DNA from: Mycolicibacterium sp. GF69
GTDB lineage: Bacteria; Actinomycetota; Actinomycetes; Mycobacteriales; Mycobacteriaceae
Assembly: GCF_003284965.1 (NCBI RefSeq)
Contig: NZ_QMEW01000005.1
Location: forward strand, 1-64,000
DNA: 64,000 nt
Direction of reading: 5' to 3'
Shown piece after piece: positions 35,841-44,071 of the stretch. The position numbers were made by a program, and so were the translations under genes. A model generated the notes under the pieces. It was not told where the DNA came from. It worked only from the letters and a program-made list of their open reading frames with translations, and did no database searches. How positions within the stretch are numbered: position 1 is the first letter of the stretch; each line of letters starts with the position of its first letter.

Positions 35841-38800
35841 GCGGCCGTTTCTCTGGTCGAAGGCGCCGACGTGCGGCCGCGCTTCTTGCGCAGCGCGTGC
35901 CACGGCGCGATGGGATTGCCCTGCCAACGGGTCGACGGCGGCACCTCGTCACCACGCATGACCAGCGAGGCGGGACCAACCGTCGCCGCCGCGCCGATGC
36001 GTGCGGCGGGCAGTGCGACACAGTGTGCGCCGAGCGTCGAACCCTGCTCCAGCACAACGGTGTCCATTCGCATGATCCTGTCGTGGAACAGGTGCGTCTG
36101 CACCACGCAGCCGCGGTTGACGGTCGCGCCCGTCGCCAGGGTGACCAGATCGGCCTCCGGCAGCCAGTACGTCTCGCACCAGACACCGCGGCCGATCCTG
36201 GCGCCCAGTGCCCGCAGCCACAGGTTCATCACCGGCGTACCGCTGGCGGCGCGGGCGAACCACGGGGCGGCGACGGTCTCTACGAACGTGTCGGAGACCT
36301 CGTTGCGCCAGACGAACGGCGACCACAACGGATGTTCGTCGGCCGCGATGCGCCCGACCACAGCCCATTTCGCCACCACCGCGACGATTCCGGCCACCGC
36401 ACCCGCAACCAGCAGCACGGCGCCGCCGCCCAGCGCAGCCCATTCCCAACCAGCCTGCACAGCCAGCCACTGCAGGACGAGCAGCACCGCGACGCCGATT
36501 CCGAACGTCACGATCAACGGCACGATCCGGCACGTCTCGACCAGTGCGCGCAATAGTTTGAGCCGCGGCGAAGGATGGAAGGTGCGCAGCGCGTTGGCAG
36601 CGGTCGGCCTGCGGCGCAACCGAACCGGTGGGCTGCCCAACCACGACGATCCGGCCTTGGCCTTGCGTGGCGCCGCCGACAACACGGCCACCAGCCCGTC
36701 GTCGGGCACCCGGCGGCCGGGCTGGGTGATGCCCGAGTTGCCGAGGAAAGCCCGCTTGCCGATCGTCGCCTTCGCGACGTGGATCCAGCCGCCGCCCAAC
36801 TCGTAGGACGCCACCATGGTGTCGTCGGCCAGGAACGCGCCGTCTTGGACGACCGTGAACTTCGGCGTGAGCAGAACCGTCGAAATCTCGGTACCGCGGC
36901 CCACTTTGGCGCCCAGCACGCGCAGCCACCACGGTGTGAGCAGGCTCGCGTAGATCGGGAACAGATAGGTGCGGGCGGCGTCCATCAGTCGTTCGGTGGC
37001 CCAGATCTGCCATCCGATGCGGCTGCGAACCGGGTGGTACCCCTCGTACAGCCGCAGCGAGAGCAGCCGGACGCCGACCACCGTCAGCACCGCGTAGGTC
37101 ACCGCGGCGGCCAGGGTGGCCGCCGGTGTCCACAGCGCGGCGGGCGCGATCGCGTCTCGCACCGATCCGGCGCCGCGGATGCCGTAGCCGATCACGGACA
37201 AGCCGACGGTGATGGCGAGCAGCGGTAGCCCGCTGAGAACGATCGACGCGACGCCGTAAACCGCGACCCACAGCGGAGCGCGGGGCGGCCGGTGCTCCGG
37301 CCAGGGGTGGCGTGCCTTGCCCGATTTGACCGCCGGTGAACCCTTCCAGTACTGCCCGTTTTTCACCTTCCCGACGACCGCGGAGCCGGGGGCTACGTCG
37401 GCGTTCTTACCGACGACGGCGCCGGGCAGCAGCGTGGTGCGTGCGCCGATCGTCGCATCGTTTCCGATCGTGATCGGTCCGACGTGGAAGTGGTCACCGT
37501 CGACCCAGTGTCCGGACAGGTCGACCTCGGGTTCGACCGAGCTGCGGTGGCCGAGTTTGAGCAGGCCGGTCACCGGCGGGGTCGAGTGCAGGTCCACGCC
37601 TTTTCCGACCTTGTTGCCCAGCGCACGCGCGTAATACACCAACCACGTTGCGCCGGAGAGGTTTTCGGCCCCGCTGGCTTGGGCGAGTCGCTCAGCGAGC
37701 CACACGCGCAGGTGTACGGGGCCGCCGCGGCGATAGGTGCCGGGTTCGAGCCCGGCGAGAAGTAGCCGTGCGCACAGCGCCGCGATGCCCATCCGGCCCA
37801 GCGGCGTGACGAACAGAAGGAAGCCCACGCCGACCCACCACCAGCTCACCGGCGCGGTCCACGGCGCGAAGTCGGAAAGGACGTTGTTGGCCGCCGCCAG
37901 CCACACCACCCACTGCAGTGCGGTCAGCGTGGCCAGCGGCAGTGACAGGGCGACCTGAACGGCTTGGGTGAGTCGCGGCGTCGGCTTGACCGTGCGCGCC
38001 ACCACCTGCGGCGAGGGATCGAGTTCGTCGAGGAAGCCGGCGAGCGATCCCAGCCGAGGATGGTCGTAGAGGTCGGCCACGGTCACCTGCGGATGGCGCC
38101 GACGCAGGGCGGCGACCAATTGCGCGGCCGACAGTGAGCCGCCGCCGAGCGCGAAGAAGTCGGCCTCGGGACCGTCCACGACAGTGGCGAGGACATCACG
38201 CCACAACTCGGCGAGCCAACCCATCGTGCCGGGCAGGTCGCCGCCTTCTCCGTTGGCGAGTTCGACGGGCCACGGCAGCGCGTCGCGATCGACCTTGCCC
38301 GACGTGCGAGTCGGCAACTCCTCGACGAGCACAAGCCGCGGTACTAGCGCCGAGGGCAAAGTCTCGGCCAGCGTGGCGCGCGCTTTGGCGAGGTCGAACG
38401 ACGGCTGGGCGCTCGCGACATAGCCGACCAGTAACGGCGTTCCGGCGTGGCTGCGCCGCACCGCGGCCGCACCTCCGCTCACCCCGGGCAGGTTGACCAG
38501 GGCAGTGTCCACCTCGCCGAGTTCGATGCGGCGGCCGCCGACTTTGACTTGGTCGTCGGCACGACCGACGAAGTAGAGGCCATCGGATTCCAGCCGCACC
38601 AGGTCTCCGCTGCGGTAGGCGCGCTTCCAGCCGAGCGCGGGCATCGGCCCGTACTTCTCCGCATCCCTGCCTGGATCGAGGTAGCGAGCCAGGCCCACGC
38701 CGCCGATGACCAGTTCACCGACCTCGCCGTACGGCACGGGCTCACCCATCGGATCGACCACCGCCAGGTCCCACCCGGCTAGCGGCAGCCCGATGCTCAC

Positions 38801-39742
38801 CGGGCCGGAACCCGCAAGGCGGGCAGCGCACGCCACGACGGTCGCCTCGGTCGGACCGTAGGTGTTCCATACCTCGCGGCCTTCGACCGCGAGCCGTTCG
38901 GCCAGTTCCGGTGGGCAGGCTTCGCCGCCGAAGATCAGCAGCCGCACCGCCTCGAGGGCTTCGGCCGGCCACAGCGCGGCCAGGGTCGGCACTGTGGACA
39001 CGACGGTGATGTCGCGCGCGACCAGCCACGGTCCCAGATCCATGCCGCTGCGCACGAGCGAACGGGGCGCGGGCACGAGGCAGGCGCCGTGGCGCCAGGC
39101 CAGCCACATCTCCTCACAGGAGGCGTCGAACGCCACCGACAACCCCGCCAGCACACGGTCGCCGGGCCCGATCGGGTTGTCCGGCAGAAACATTCCGGCC
39201 TCGGCGTCGACGAACGCGGCCGCGTTGCGGTGAGTCACTGCGACACCCTTCGGGGTGCCAGTGGAACCGGACGTGAAGATGATCCACGCATCGTCGCGGC
39301 CGAGTGGTGCCGTGGCACGCCAGCCACGGGAGGAACCGGGTCCGCGGGACAGCCCCGATTCGGTGATGATCGCCACCACGTTGGCCTCGGTGAACACCAA
39401 CTCGGCCCGGTCCTGCGGATCGTCGGCGTCGACGGGCACGTAGGCGGCGCCGGTAGCCAAGATCGCCAGGATCGCGACGTAGAGCGCATAACTGCCCGAC
39501 GGCATCCGGATCCCGATCCGGTCACCGCGGCCGATGCCCCGCGCGGCCAGCCAAGCCACGCTGTCGGTGATGTCGGTGATCAGTTCGCCGTAGGTGAGCT
39601 GGATCTCGCCGTCGTCGATGGCGGGCGCCTCGGGGTGGCGGTTCGCGGTGTCGTAGAGGATGTCGATGAGCGTCCGCGGCTCGGGTGCGAACGCGGACAA
39701 CAGGTATTGCGGCGGTATCTCCGGCGGCGACTCCTGCGTCAC
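35837..39742 (-). CDS. Pls/PosA-type non-ribosomal peptide synthetase
   Basis: 1301 residues: adenylation domain with FTSGSTGTPKG (about 156-166), YGPTEAT and YRSGDLV; thiolation site FFALGGGSLSAAQ (about 525-537); then a membrane part with about six helices and tandem left-handed-helix acetyltransferase-like blocks. This is the layout of epsilon-poly-lysine synthetase Pls and the 'NRPS terminal domain' family, which join one amino acid into isopeptide polymers without a normal C or TE domain. By manual alignment to GrsA the pocket reads DAESIGTVVK, near the lysine code DAESIGSVCK. GTG 39742 has TAGCTT 7 nt upstream (39755-39750). First gene of a coupled operon. Confidence 0.88.
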   Translation of the reverse strand: MTQESPPEIPPQYLLSAFAPEPRTLIDILYDTANRHPEAPAIDDGEIQLTYGELITDITDSVAWLAARGIGRGDRIGIRMPSGSYALYVAILAILATGAAYVPVDADDPQDRAELVFTEANVVAIITESGLSRGPGSSRGWRATAPLGRDDAWIIFTSGSTGTPKGVAVTHRNAAAFVDAEAGMFLPDNPIGPGDRVLAGLSVAFDASCEEMWLAWRHGACLVPAPRSLVRSGMDLGPWLVARDITVVSTVPTLAALWPAEALEAVRLLIFGGEACPPELAERLAVEGREVWNTYGPTEATVVACAARLAGSGPVSIGLPLAGWDLAVVDPMGEPVPYGEVGELVIGGVGLARYLDPGRDAEKYGPMPALGWKRAYRSGDLVRLESDGLYFVGRADDQVKVGGRRIELGEVDTALVNLPGVSGGAAAVRRSHAGTPLLVGYVASAQPSFDLAKARATLAETLPSALVPRLVLVEELPTRTSGKVDRDALPWPVELANGEGGDLPGTMGWLAELWRDVLATVVDGPEADFFALGGGSLSAAQLVAALRRRHPQVTVADLYDHPRLGSLAGFLDELDPSPQVVARTVKPTPRLTQAVQVALSLPLATLTALQWVVWLAAANNVLSDFAPWTAPVSWWWVGVGFLLFVTPLGRMGIAALCARLLLAGLEPGTYRRGGPVHLRVWLAERLAQASGAENLSGATWLVYYARALGNKVGKGVDLHSTPPVTGLLKLGHRSSVEPEVDLSGHWVDGDHFHVGPITIGNDATIGARTTLLPGAVVGKNADVAPGSAVVGKVKNGQYWKGSPAVKSGKARHPWPEHRPPRAPLWVAVYGVASIVLSGLPLLAITVGLSVIGYGIRGAGSVRDAIAPAALWTPAATLAAAVTYAVLTVVGVRLLSLRLYEGYHPVRSRIGWQIWATERLMDAARTYLFPIYASLLTPWWLRVLGAKVGRGTEISTVLLTPKFTVVQDGAFLADDTMVASYELGGGWIHVAKATIGKRAFLGNSGITQPGRRVPDDGLVAVLSAAPRKAKAGSSWLGSPPVRLRRRPTAANALRTFHPSPRLKLLRALVETCRIVPLIVTFGIGVAVLLVLQWLAVQAGWEWAALGGGAVLLVAGAVAGIVAVVAKWAVVGRIAADEHPLWSPFVWRNEVSDTFVETVAAPWFARAASGTPVMNLWLRALGARIGRGVWCETYWLPEADLVTLATGATVNRGCVVQTHLFHDRIMRMDTVVLEQGSTLGAHCVALPAARIGAAATVGPASLVMRGDEVPPSTRWQGNPIAPWHALRKKRGRTSAPSTRETAA

Positions 39743-39885
39743 GGCTACAAAGCTACTCAGGCCCGCCAACGCGGTGCCCGCGCCGCACGCGGGGCGAGAT
39801 CACGATTGGGCAAAGCGCCAGATGGCAACCTTCCAGGTTTCGTTCTCCCGATTTCGGTCATCCGTAGTCACCTGGCAGAATCGCC

Positions 39886-39995
39886 TGCGGAGGGGAGTAT
39901 TCCTTCGCCGCGGTGTCGTCATCACGTCGGCCGTTATCGGACGACCGGTGCTGCGGGCCGGCACGATCTCGGTGGCGGTGGAAGAGACCTCCGGC
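39886..39995 (+). promoter_or_regulatory. yybP-ykoY (Mn2+-sensing) riboswitch
   Basis: The leader of terC has the two conserved halves of this aptamer: GGAGGGGAGTA (39889-39899) on the 5' side and AAGAGACCTCCG (39982-39993) on the 3' side, closed by P1 pairing CGGAGG (39888-39893) with CCTCCG (39988-39993), with GC-rich hairpins between. The family senses Mn2+ and commonly controls TerC/Alx, MntP and P-type ATPase genes. Confidence 0.88.
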
Positions 39996-40012
39996 GCTTT
40001 GACGACCGGAGG
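39988..40012 (+). promoter_or_regulatory. Anti-Shine-Dalgarno hairpin competing with the riboswitch P1
   Basis: CCTCCGG (39988-39994) can pair perfectly with CCGGAGG (40006-40012), the ribosome binding site of terC. The same CCTCCG is the 3' strand of the riboswitch P1. Ligand-bound P1 would free the ribosome binding site and allow translation. This gives a simple translational ON switch by manganese, read directly from the sequence. Confidence 0.72.
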
Positions 40013-40016
40013 ATGA

Positions 40017-41012
40017 GTGAACGTTTCCCAGCTCGAATGGATCATCACGCTGAGCGTGACGATCGCGATACTGCTGTTCGACGTCATCGTGATCGGCCGT
40101 CGGCCGCACGAACCGTCGAAGCGGGAAACGGGCACGGCACTAACGATCTACGTAAGTCTGGCGATCGCGTTCGGCGTGTGGACGTGGTTCTTCCACGGCA
40201 GCCAGTACGGGGTCGAGTTCTTCGCCGGCTGGCTCACCGAATACAGCCTGTCGGTGGACAACCTGTTCGTCTTCCTGATCATCATGGCGAGCTTCAACGT
40301 GCCGCGGAAGTATCAGCAGCAGGCGCTGCTGGTGGGCATCATTCTCGCGCTGATCTTCCGCGGCATCTTCATCGCACTCGGCGCGGTGGCGATCAACCAG
40401 TTCTCGTGGGTCTTCTACATCTTCGGCGCGTTCCTGCTCTACACCGCGATCAACCTGGCCCGTGACACCGACCACGAGGACGACCGCGACAACGTCGTCG
40501 TGCGGTTCGCGCGCAACCACCTGAGCATGACCGACAAGTGGGACGGACTTCGGCTGTGGGTGAAGGAAAACGGAAAGCGGCTGATGACGCCGATGTTCCT
40601 CGTCATCGTCGCGCTGGGCACCACCGACCTGATCTTCGCGCTGGACTCGATCCCGGCGATCTACGGCCTGACCCAGGAACCGTATCTGGTGTTCACAGCC
40701 AACGTGTTCGCGCTCATGGGGCTGCGTCAGCTCTACTTCCTGCTCGGCGACCTGCTCAAACGGCTGGTGTACCTGTCGCAGGGGCTGGCGTTCATCCTGG
40801 CCTTCATCGGCGTGAAGTTGGTGCTGCACGCACTGCACGAGAACGAGGTGCCGTTCATCAACGGCGGCGAGCATGTTCCCGTGCCCGAGATCCCGACCCT
40901 GCTGTCGCTGGGCGTGATCATCGTGACCCTGATCATCACGACGGTCGCCAGCCTGTACAAGACGCGGGTGCAGGACTTGCGCAACGGCGCGAACTCGTTG
41001 GATTCACGCTGA
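40017..41012 (+). CDS. TerC-family membrane protein (probable manganese exporter)
   Basis: 331 residues with about nine membrane helices. Conserved acidic family motifs are present: EYSLSVDNLFVFLIIM in the first half and TTDLIFALDSIPAIYGL in the second. TerC/Alx/MeeF proteins export Mn2+ and supply it to secreted enzymes (established for several bacteria). The leader is a manganese riboswitch, which supports that role. The GTG start is 4 nt after GGAGG. It diverges from the Pls-type NRPS gene. A cytoplasmic C-terminal tail follows the last helix. Confidence 0.9.
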   Translation: MNVSQLEWIITLSVTIAILLFDVIVIGRRPHEPSKRETGTALTIYVSLAIAFGVWTWFFHGSQYGVEFFAGWLTEYSLSVDNLFVFLIIMASFNVPRKYQQQALLVGIILALIFRGIFIALGAVAINQFSWVFYIFGAFLLYTAINLARDTDHEDDRDNVVVRFARNHLSMTDKWDGLRLWVKENGKRLMTPMFLVIVALGTTDLIFALDSIPAIYGLTQEPYLVFTANVFALMGLRQLYFLLGDLLKRLVYLSQGLAFILAFIGVKLVLHALHENEVPFINGGEHVPVPEIPTLLSLGVIIVTLIITTVASLYKTRVQDLRNGANSLDSR

Positions 41013-41056
41013 GCGCAACGCTCGAACCGACCGGCCGGCCTTCCTAGTTTTGTCCG

Positions 41057-41461
41057 GTGCGCCTTTTCGTGACCGACGCCCCCGACGGCGGCTGGGCTGA
41101 ATTGACCGAGGGTGACCGACCGCCGGTGCGCATCGCCGCCGCCGACCTGCAGCAGGCGCGGCGGCTCCGCGCGCGGGTACGGGCCGATGCGGAGGTCGCC
41201 GTCACTCACGACGTCATCCTCGACGTCACGGTTGCCGTTGCGATCGACTTCCGTTCTGCGCGTGACATTCTCGAGGTTGCCGATGGCGTGCGCTATGCGG
41301 GCACCGTCGACGGCCTCGCGGGTCTGATCGCCGACATCGAGTCAGCCGGGGTGGCCGACGGCGTCACGCTGGTGCCGGTGTCGGCGGGTGAGGATGTGCG
41401 CGCACTCGGCCGAGATGTGCTGCGCCGCTTGGAGTTGCGCGGTCAGCCGAGAGCTTCGTAG
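41057..41461 (+). CDS. Small conserved protein, possible luciferase-like domain remnant
   Basis: 134 residues, no membrane segment. It starts MRLFVTDAPDGGWAEL. The part YAGTVDGLAGLIADIESAG followed by VADGVTLVP has the feel of the C-terminal end of flavin-dependent luciferase-like monooxygenases (GT-PE-VA ... GADGF), but the barrel core is absent. The GTG start has TAGTTT 6 nt upstream (41045-41050), a leaderless promoter, so it is likely expressed. It converges with uraD. Not securely assigned to a family. Confidence 0.65.
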   Translation: MRLFVTDAPDGGWAELTEGDRPPVRIAAADLQQARRLRARVRADAEVAVTHDVILDVTVAVAIDFRSARDILEVADGVRYAGTVDGLAGLIADIESAGVADGVTLVPVSAGEDVRALGRDVLRRLELRGQPRAS

Positions 41462-41471
41462 GACACGCGCG

Positions 41472-41993
41472 TCACCAGTTGTCGTAACCGCCTTCGGGGC
41501 CGAGCATGCGTTCGAGCCTGGTGCGGTTGATGCGGGCCAACTCATTGCGGACGACCTTGCGCTCGGTCTCGACGTCGTTGAGCATCCGGTCAGCCACCGT
41601 CGCGAGAACCTGATCGGCGCCGTAGCCGTTGATCAACATCACGAACCCGAAACCGAACTGCTCGAGGTAGCGCTTCGAGTCGTGCGCCAGGCGCGCCATC
41701 ACCTCGGGTCTGTCACACCAGATCGCGCACTGCTCGGCGGCGGACTTCTCGCTGCCCGGTCGCCGACCGATGTCCGGGTAGGCCTGCAGGATCGTGCCGA
41801 TCGAGTCCTCGGCGAGGGTGAACAGCAGCGCGTCGGCCGCCCGGAACAACGAGTCATGATCGGCGTAGGGCCGATCGCGGGCGAGATCTGCGGCCAACGG
41901 CACACTCGAGCAGCATTCGTACAGCGCGTGCACCGCTCTGCGCATCGGCAATGCGTTGAACGCTTCGAGGCCGATCCCCTGATGCATCAACAC
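41472..41993 (-). CDS. OHCU decarboxylase (uric acid degradation)
   Basis: 173 residues of the 2-oxo-4-hydroxy-4-carboxy-5-ureidoimidazoline decarboxylase family (UraD). RPYADHDSLFRAAD, SAAEQ and ETERKVVRNELARINRTRL match the family. The catalytic His expected near 'PxxGD' in other members is not obvious, but a His is in YADHDSL. The enzyme would give S-allantoin, the last step of urate oxidation. No other urate gene is visible nearby. Starts GTG 41993 or ATG 41987 are equally possible; there is no clear ribosome binding site. Confidence 0.8.
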   Translation of the reverse strand: MLMHQGIGLEAFNALPMRRAVHALYECCSSVPLAADLARDRPYADHDSLFRAADALLFTLAEDSIGTILQAYPDIGRRPGSEKSAAEQCAIWCDRPEVMARLAHDSKRYLEQFGFGFVMLINGYGADQVLATVADRMLNDVETERKVVRNELARINRTRLERMLGPEGGYDNW

Positions 41994-42074
41994 GAAGCCA
42001 TGATCAGACGCGGGGACGACGGGCGGGTTACGCCGTGTTACGGCGGAGAAAATTTGCCCCGGTCTGTTGGCCGG

Positions 42075-42575
42075 TCAGTGGCCGGACTTCTTGAACCGCT
42101 CCACCGACGCCTGAACCTCTGCCTCGGCCTTCTCGCGGCCCACCCAGTCGGCGGCCTTCACGTACTTGCCCGGCTCGAGATCCTTGTAGTGCACGAAGAA
42201 GTGCTTGATCGCCTCGAGCTCGTAGGAGGGCACGTCGGCCAGATCTTTGATGTGCTCCCAGCGCGGATCGTCGGCGGGCACGCACAGCACCTTGTCGTCG
42301 CCGCCGGCCTCGTCGGTCATCTGGAACATGGCGACCGGACGCACATCGACGACGCAGCCGGGGAACACCGACTCGGGCAGCAGCACCAGCGCGTCGAGCG
42401 GATCGCCGTCCTCGCCGAGGGTGTCCTCGAAGAACCCGTAATCGGTCGGATACGCCATCGATGTGTACAGGTAGCGGTCCAGCTTCACCCGGCCGGTGTC
42501 GTGGTCCACCTCGTACTTGTTGCGCGAACCCTTGGGAATCTCGATCACTACTTCATATTGGCTGTCGATCTGCAC
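42075..42575 (-). CDS. ppa: Inorganic pyrophosphatase
   Basis: 166 residues of a family I pyrophosphatase. The signature [13 protein letters not shown] carries the metal-binding Asp cluster; [18 protein letters not shown] and [15 protein letters not shown] carry the Lys/Arg/Tyr that bind pyrophosphate. GTG 42575 is preceded by AAGGAG at a good distance; longer open frame to 42635 is not supported. It diverges from dacB. It drives biosynthetic reactions by removing PPi, and is close in size to Rv3628 (162). Confidence 0.96.
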   Translation of the reverse strand: MQIDSQYEVVIEIPKGSRNKYEVDHDTGRVKLDRYLYTSMAYPTDYGFFEDTLGEDGDPLDALVLLPESVFPGCVVDVRPVAMFQMTDEAGGDDKVLCVPADDPRWEHIKDLADVPSYELEAIKHFFVHYKDLEPGKYVKAADWVGREKAEAEVQASVERFKKSGH

Positions 42576-42691
42576 GTTGCCGTGGCTCCTTGCCCTGTGC
42601 TCTGGTGGGGGTCGTCCGGTGATAACGCGGGTCAACCTTAATGGAGCGATACGCTGCCTGTACGGGGGCGGTCTAGTTGAGCAGGAGAGTC

Positions 42692-44071
42692 ATGCGGCCC
42701 ACTCAGTGGCGGCGATCCACGCATGTGGCGCTCGGTGCGGCGGTTTTGCTGCTGGTCGTCGTCGTCGTGGTGGCCGCCGCCCTGCTCACCGCGGGTCCGT
42801 CCACCGACGCCGCGGCCAGCAAGCCGACACCTGCGGCAGCGACCGCGAACCCTGGCGTCGTGCCGGTTGCCGAATCGGCGCCCAAACCGGTGCCGGACCG
42901 GCTGGCCGCCGCGCTGGCGCCCGCGCTGGCCGACCCGAACCTCGGCGACCTCACCGGGCGCGTCACCGATGCGATCACCGCCACCGCGCTGTGGGAGCGC
43001 GGCGCCGAGGTACCGATGCAACCGGCGTCGACGAACAAGACGCTGACCACCGCGGCGGCGTTGCTGGTACTGGACCGCGACGCCCGGCTGACCACCCGTG
43101 TGTTCAGCGGCAGCAGGCCCGGGGTGGTGGTGCTCAAGGGTGGCGGCGACCCGACGCTGTCGGCGGCCCCGGCCGGCGAGGACACCTGGTACCGCGATGC
43201 GGCCAGGATCAGCGACTTGGCCGAACAGGTGCGCGGCAGCGGTATCGAGGTGACGGCCGTACAGGTCGACACCAGCACCTACAGCGGCCCGACCATGGCG
43301 CCCGGCTGGGACCCTCTCGACATCGACTACGGCGACATCGCGCCGATGGAGTCGGTGATGCTCGACGGCGGCCGCACCCAGCCGGTGAGCGTGGACTCGG
43401 TGCGGTCGCACACGCCGGCGTTGGACGCGGGCCGGGCGCTGGCGGCGGCACTGAAGATCGACCCGGCGAAGGTCACCGTGGCGCCGGGCAGCGCGGACGC
43501 GGGCACCGAGATCGCCGCGGTCCAGTCGCCACCCCTGATCTCGCGGCTGCGCGACATGATGAACGCCTCCGACAACGTCATGGCCGAGGCGATCGGCCGC
43601 GAGGTCGCCGCCGGAGTCAACCGTCCGCAAAGCTTCGACGGCGCGGTGCGCGCGACACTCGGCGCCCTCGAAGACGCCGGGATCGACACCACGGGCGCGC
43701 GGCTCTTCGACTCCAGCGGACTGTCCGTCGACGACCGCCTCACCGCCGAGACACTGGACGAGGTGGTTCAGGCGGCGGCCGGAAACGACCATCCCAAGCT
43801 GCGACCGCTGGTCGACCTGTTGCCGATCGCCGGCGGCAGCGGAACGCTGTCGAACCGCTATCTGGACACCCAACTCGTCAAGCCTGCCGCGGGTTTCCTG
43901 CGCGCCAAGACCGGATCGTTGACCGGTACCAATTCACTGGCGGGCATCGTCACCGACGAGAGCGGTCGGGTGCTGACCTTCGCGCTGATCTCCAACAACG
44001 CCGGCCCCACCGGGCGTATCGCGCTCGACAACCTGGCCGCTGCGCTGCGGGCCTGCGGATGCAGCGCATGA
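42692..44071 (+). CDS. dacB: D-alanyl-D-alanine carboxypeptidase/endopeptidase (PBP4, S13)
   Basis: 459 residues. An N-terminal anchor (about residues 13-33) is followed by a Pro/Ala linker and the penicillin-binding domain with SxxK in ASTNKTLT, SxN as SDN in NASDNVMAEAI and KTG in RAKTGSLTG. It trims peptidoglycan stem peptides outside the membrane (Rv3627c orthologue). ATG 42692 has an AGGAG ribosome site about 6 nt upstream; TTG 42677 is an alternative. The stop overlaps the next ATG. Confidence 0.93.
   Translation: MRPTQWRRSTHVALGAAVLLLVVVVVVAAALLTAGPSTDAAASKPTPAAATANPGVVPVAESAPKPVPDRLAAALAPALADPNLGDLTGRVTDAITATALWERGAEVPMQPASTNKTLTTAAALLVLDRDARLTTRVFSGSRPGVVVLKGGGDPTLSAAPAGEDTWYRDAARISDLAEQVRGSGIEVTAVQVDTSTYSGPTMAPGWDPLDIDYGDIAPMESVMLDGGRTQPVSVDSVRSHTPALDAGRALAAALKIDPAKVTVAPGSADAGTEIAAVQSPPLISRLRDMMNASDNVMAEAIGREVAAGVNRPQSFDGAVRATLGALEDAGIDTTGARLFDSSGLSVDDRLTAETLDEVVQAAAGNDHPKLRPLVDLLPIAGGSGTLSNRYLDTQLVKPAAGFLRAKTGSLTGTNSLAGIVTDESGRVLTFALISNNAGPTGRIALDNLAAALRACGCSA

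Noticed and set aside
42638..43873. 411-codon minus-strand frame opposite dacB
   Set aside because: dacB has all three penicillin-binding motifs; the antisense product is biased and has no domain.
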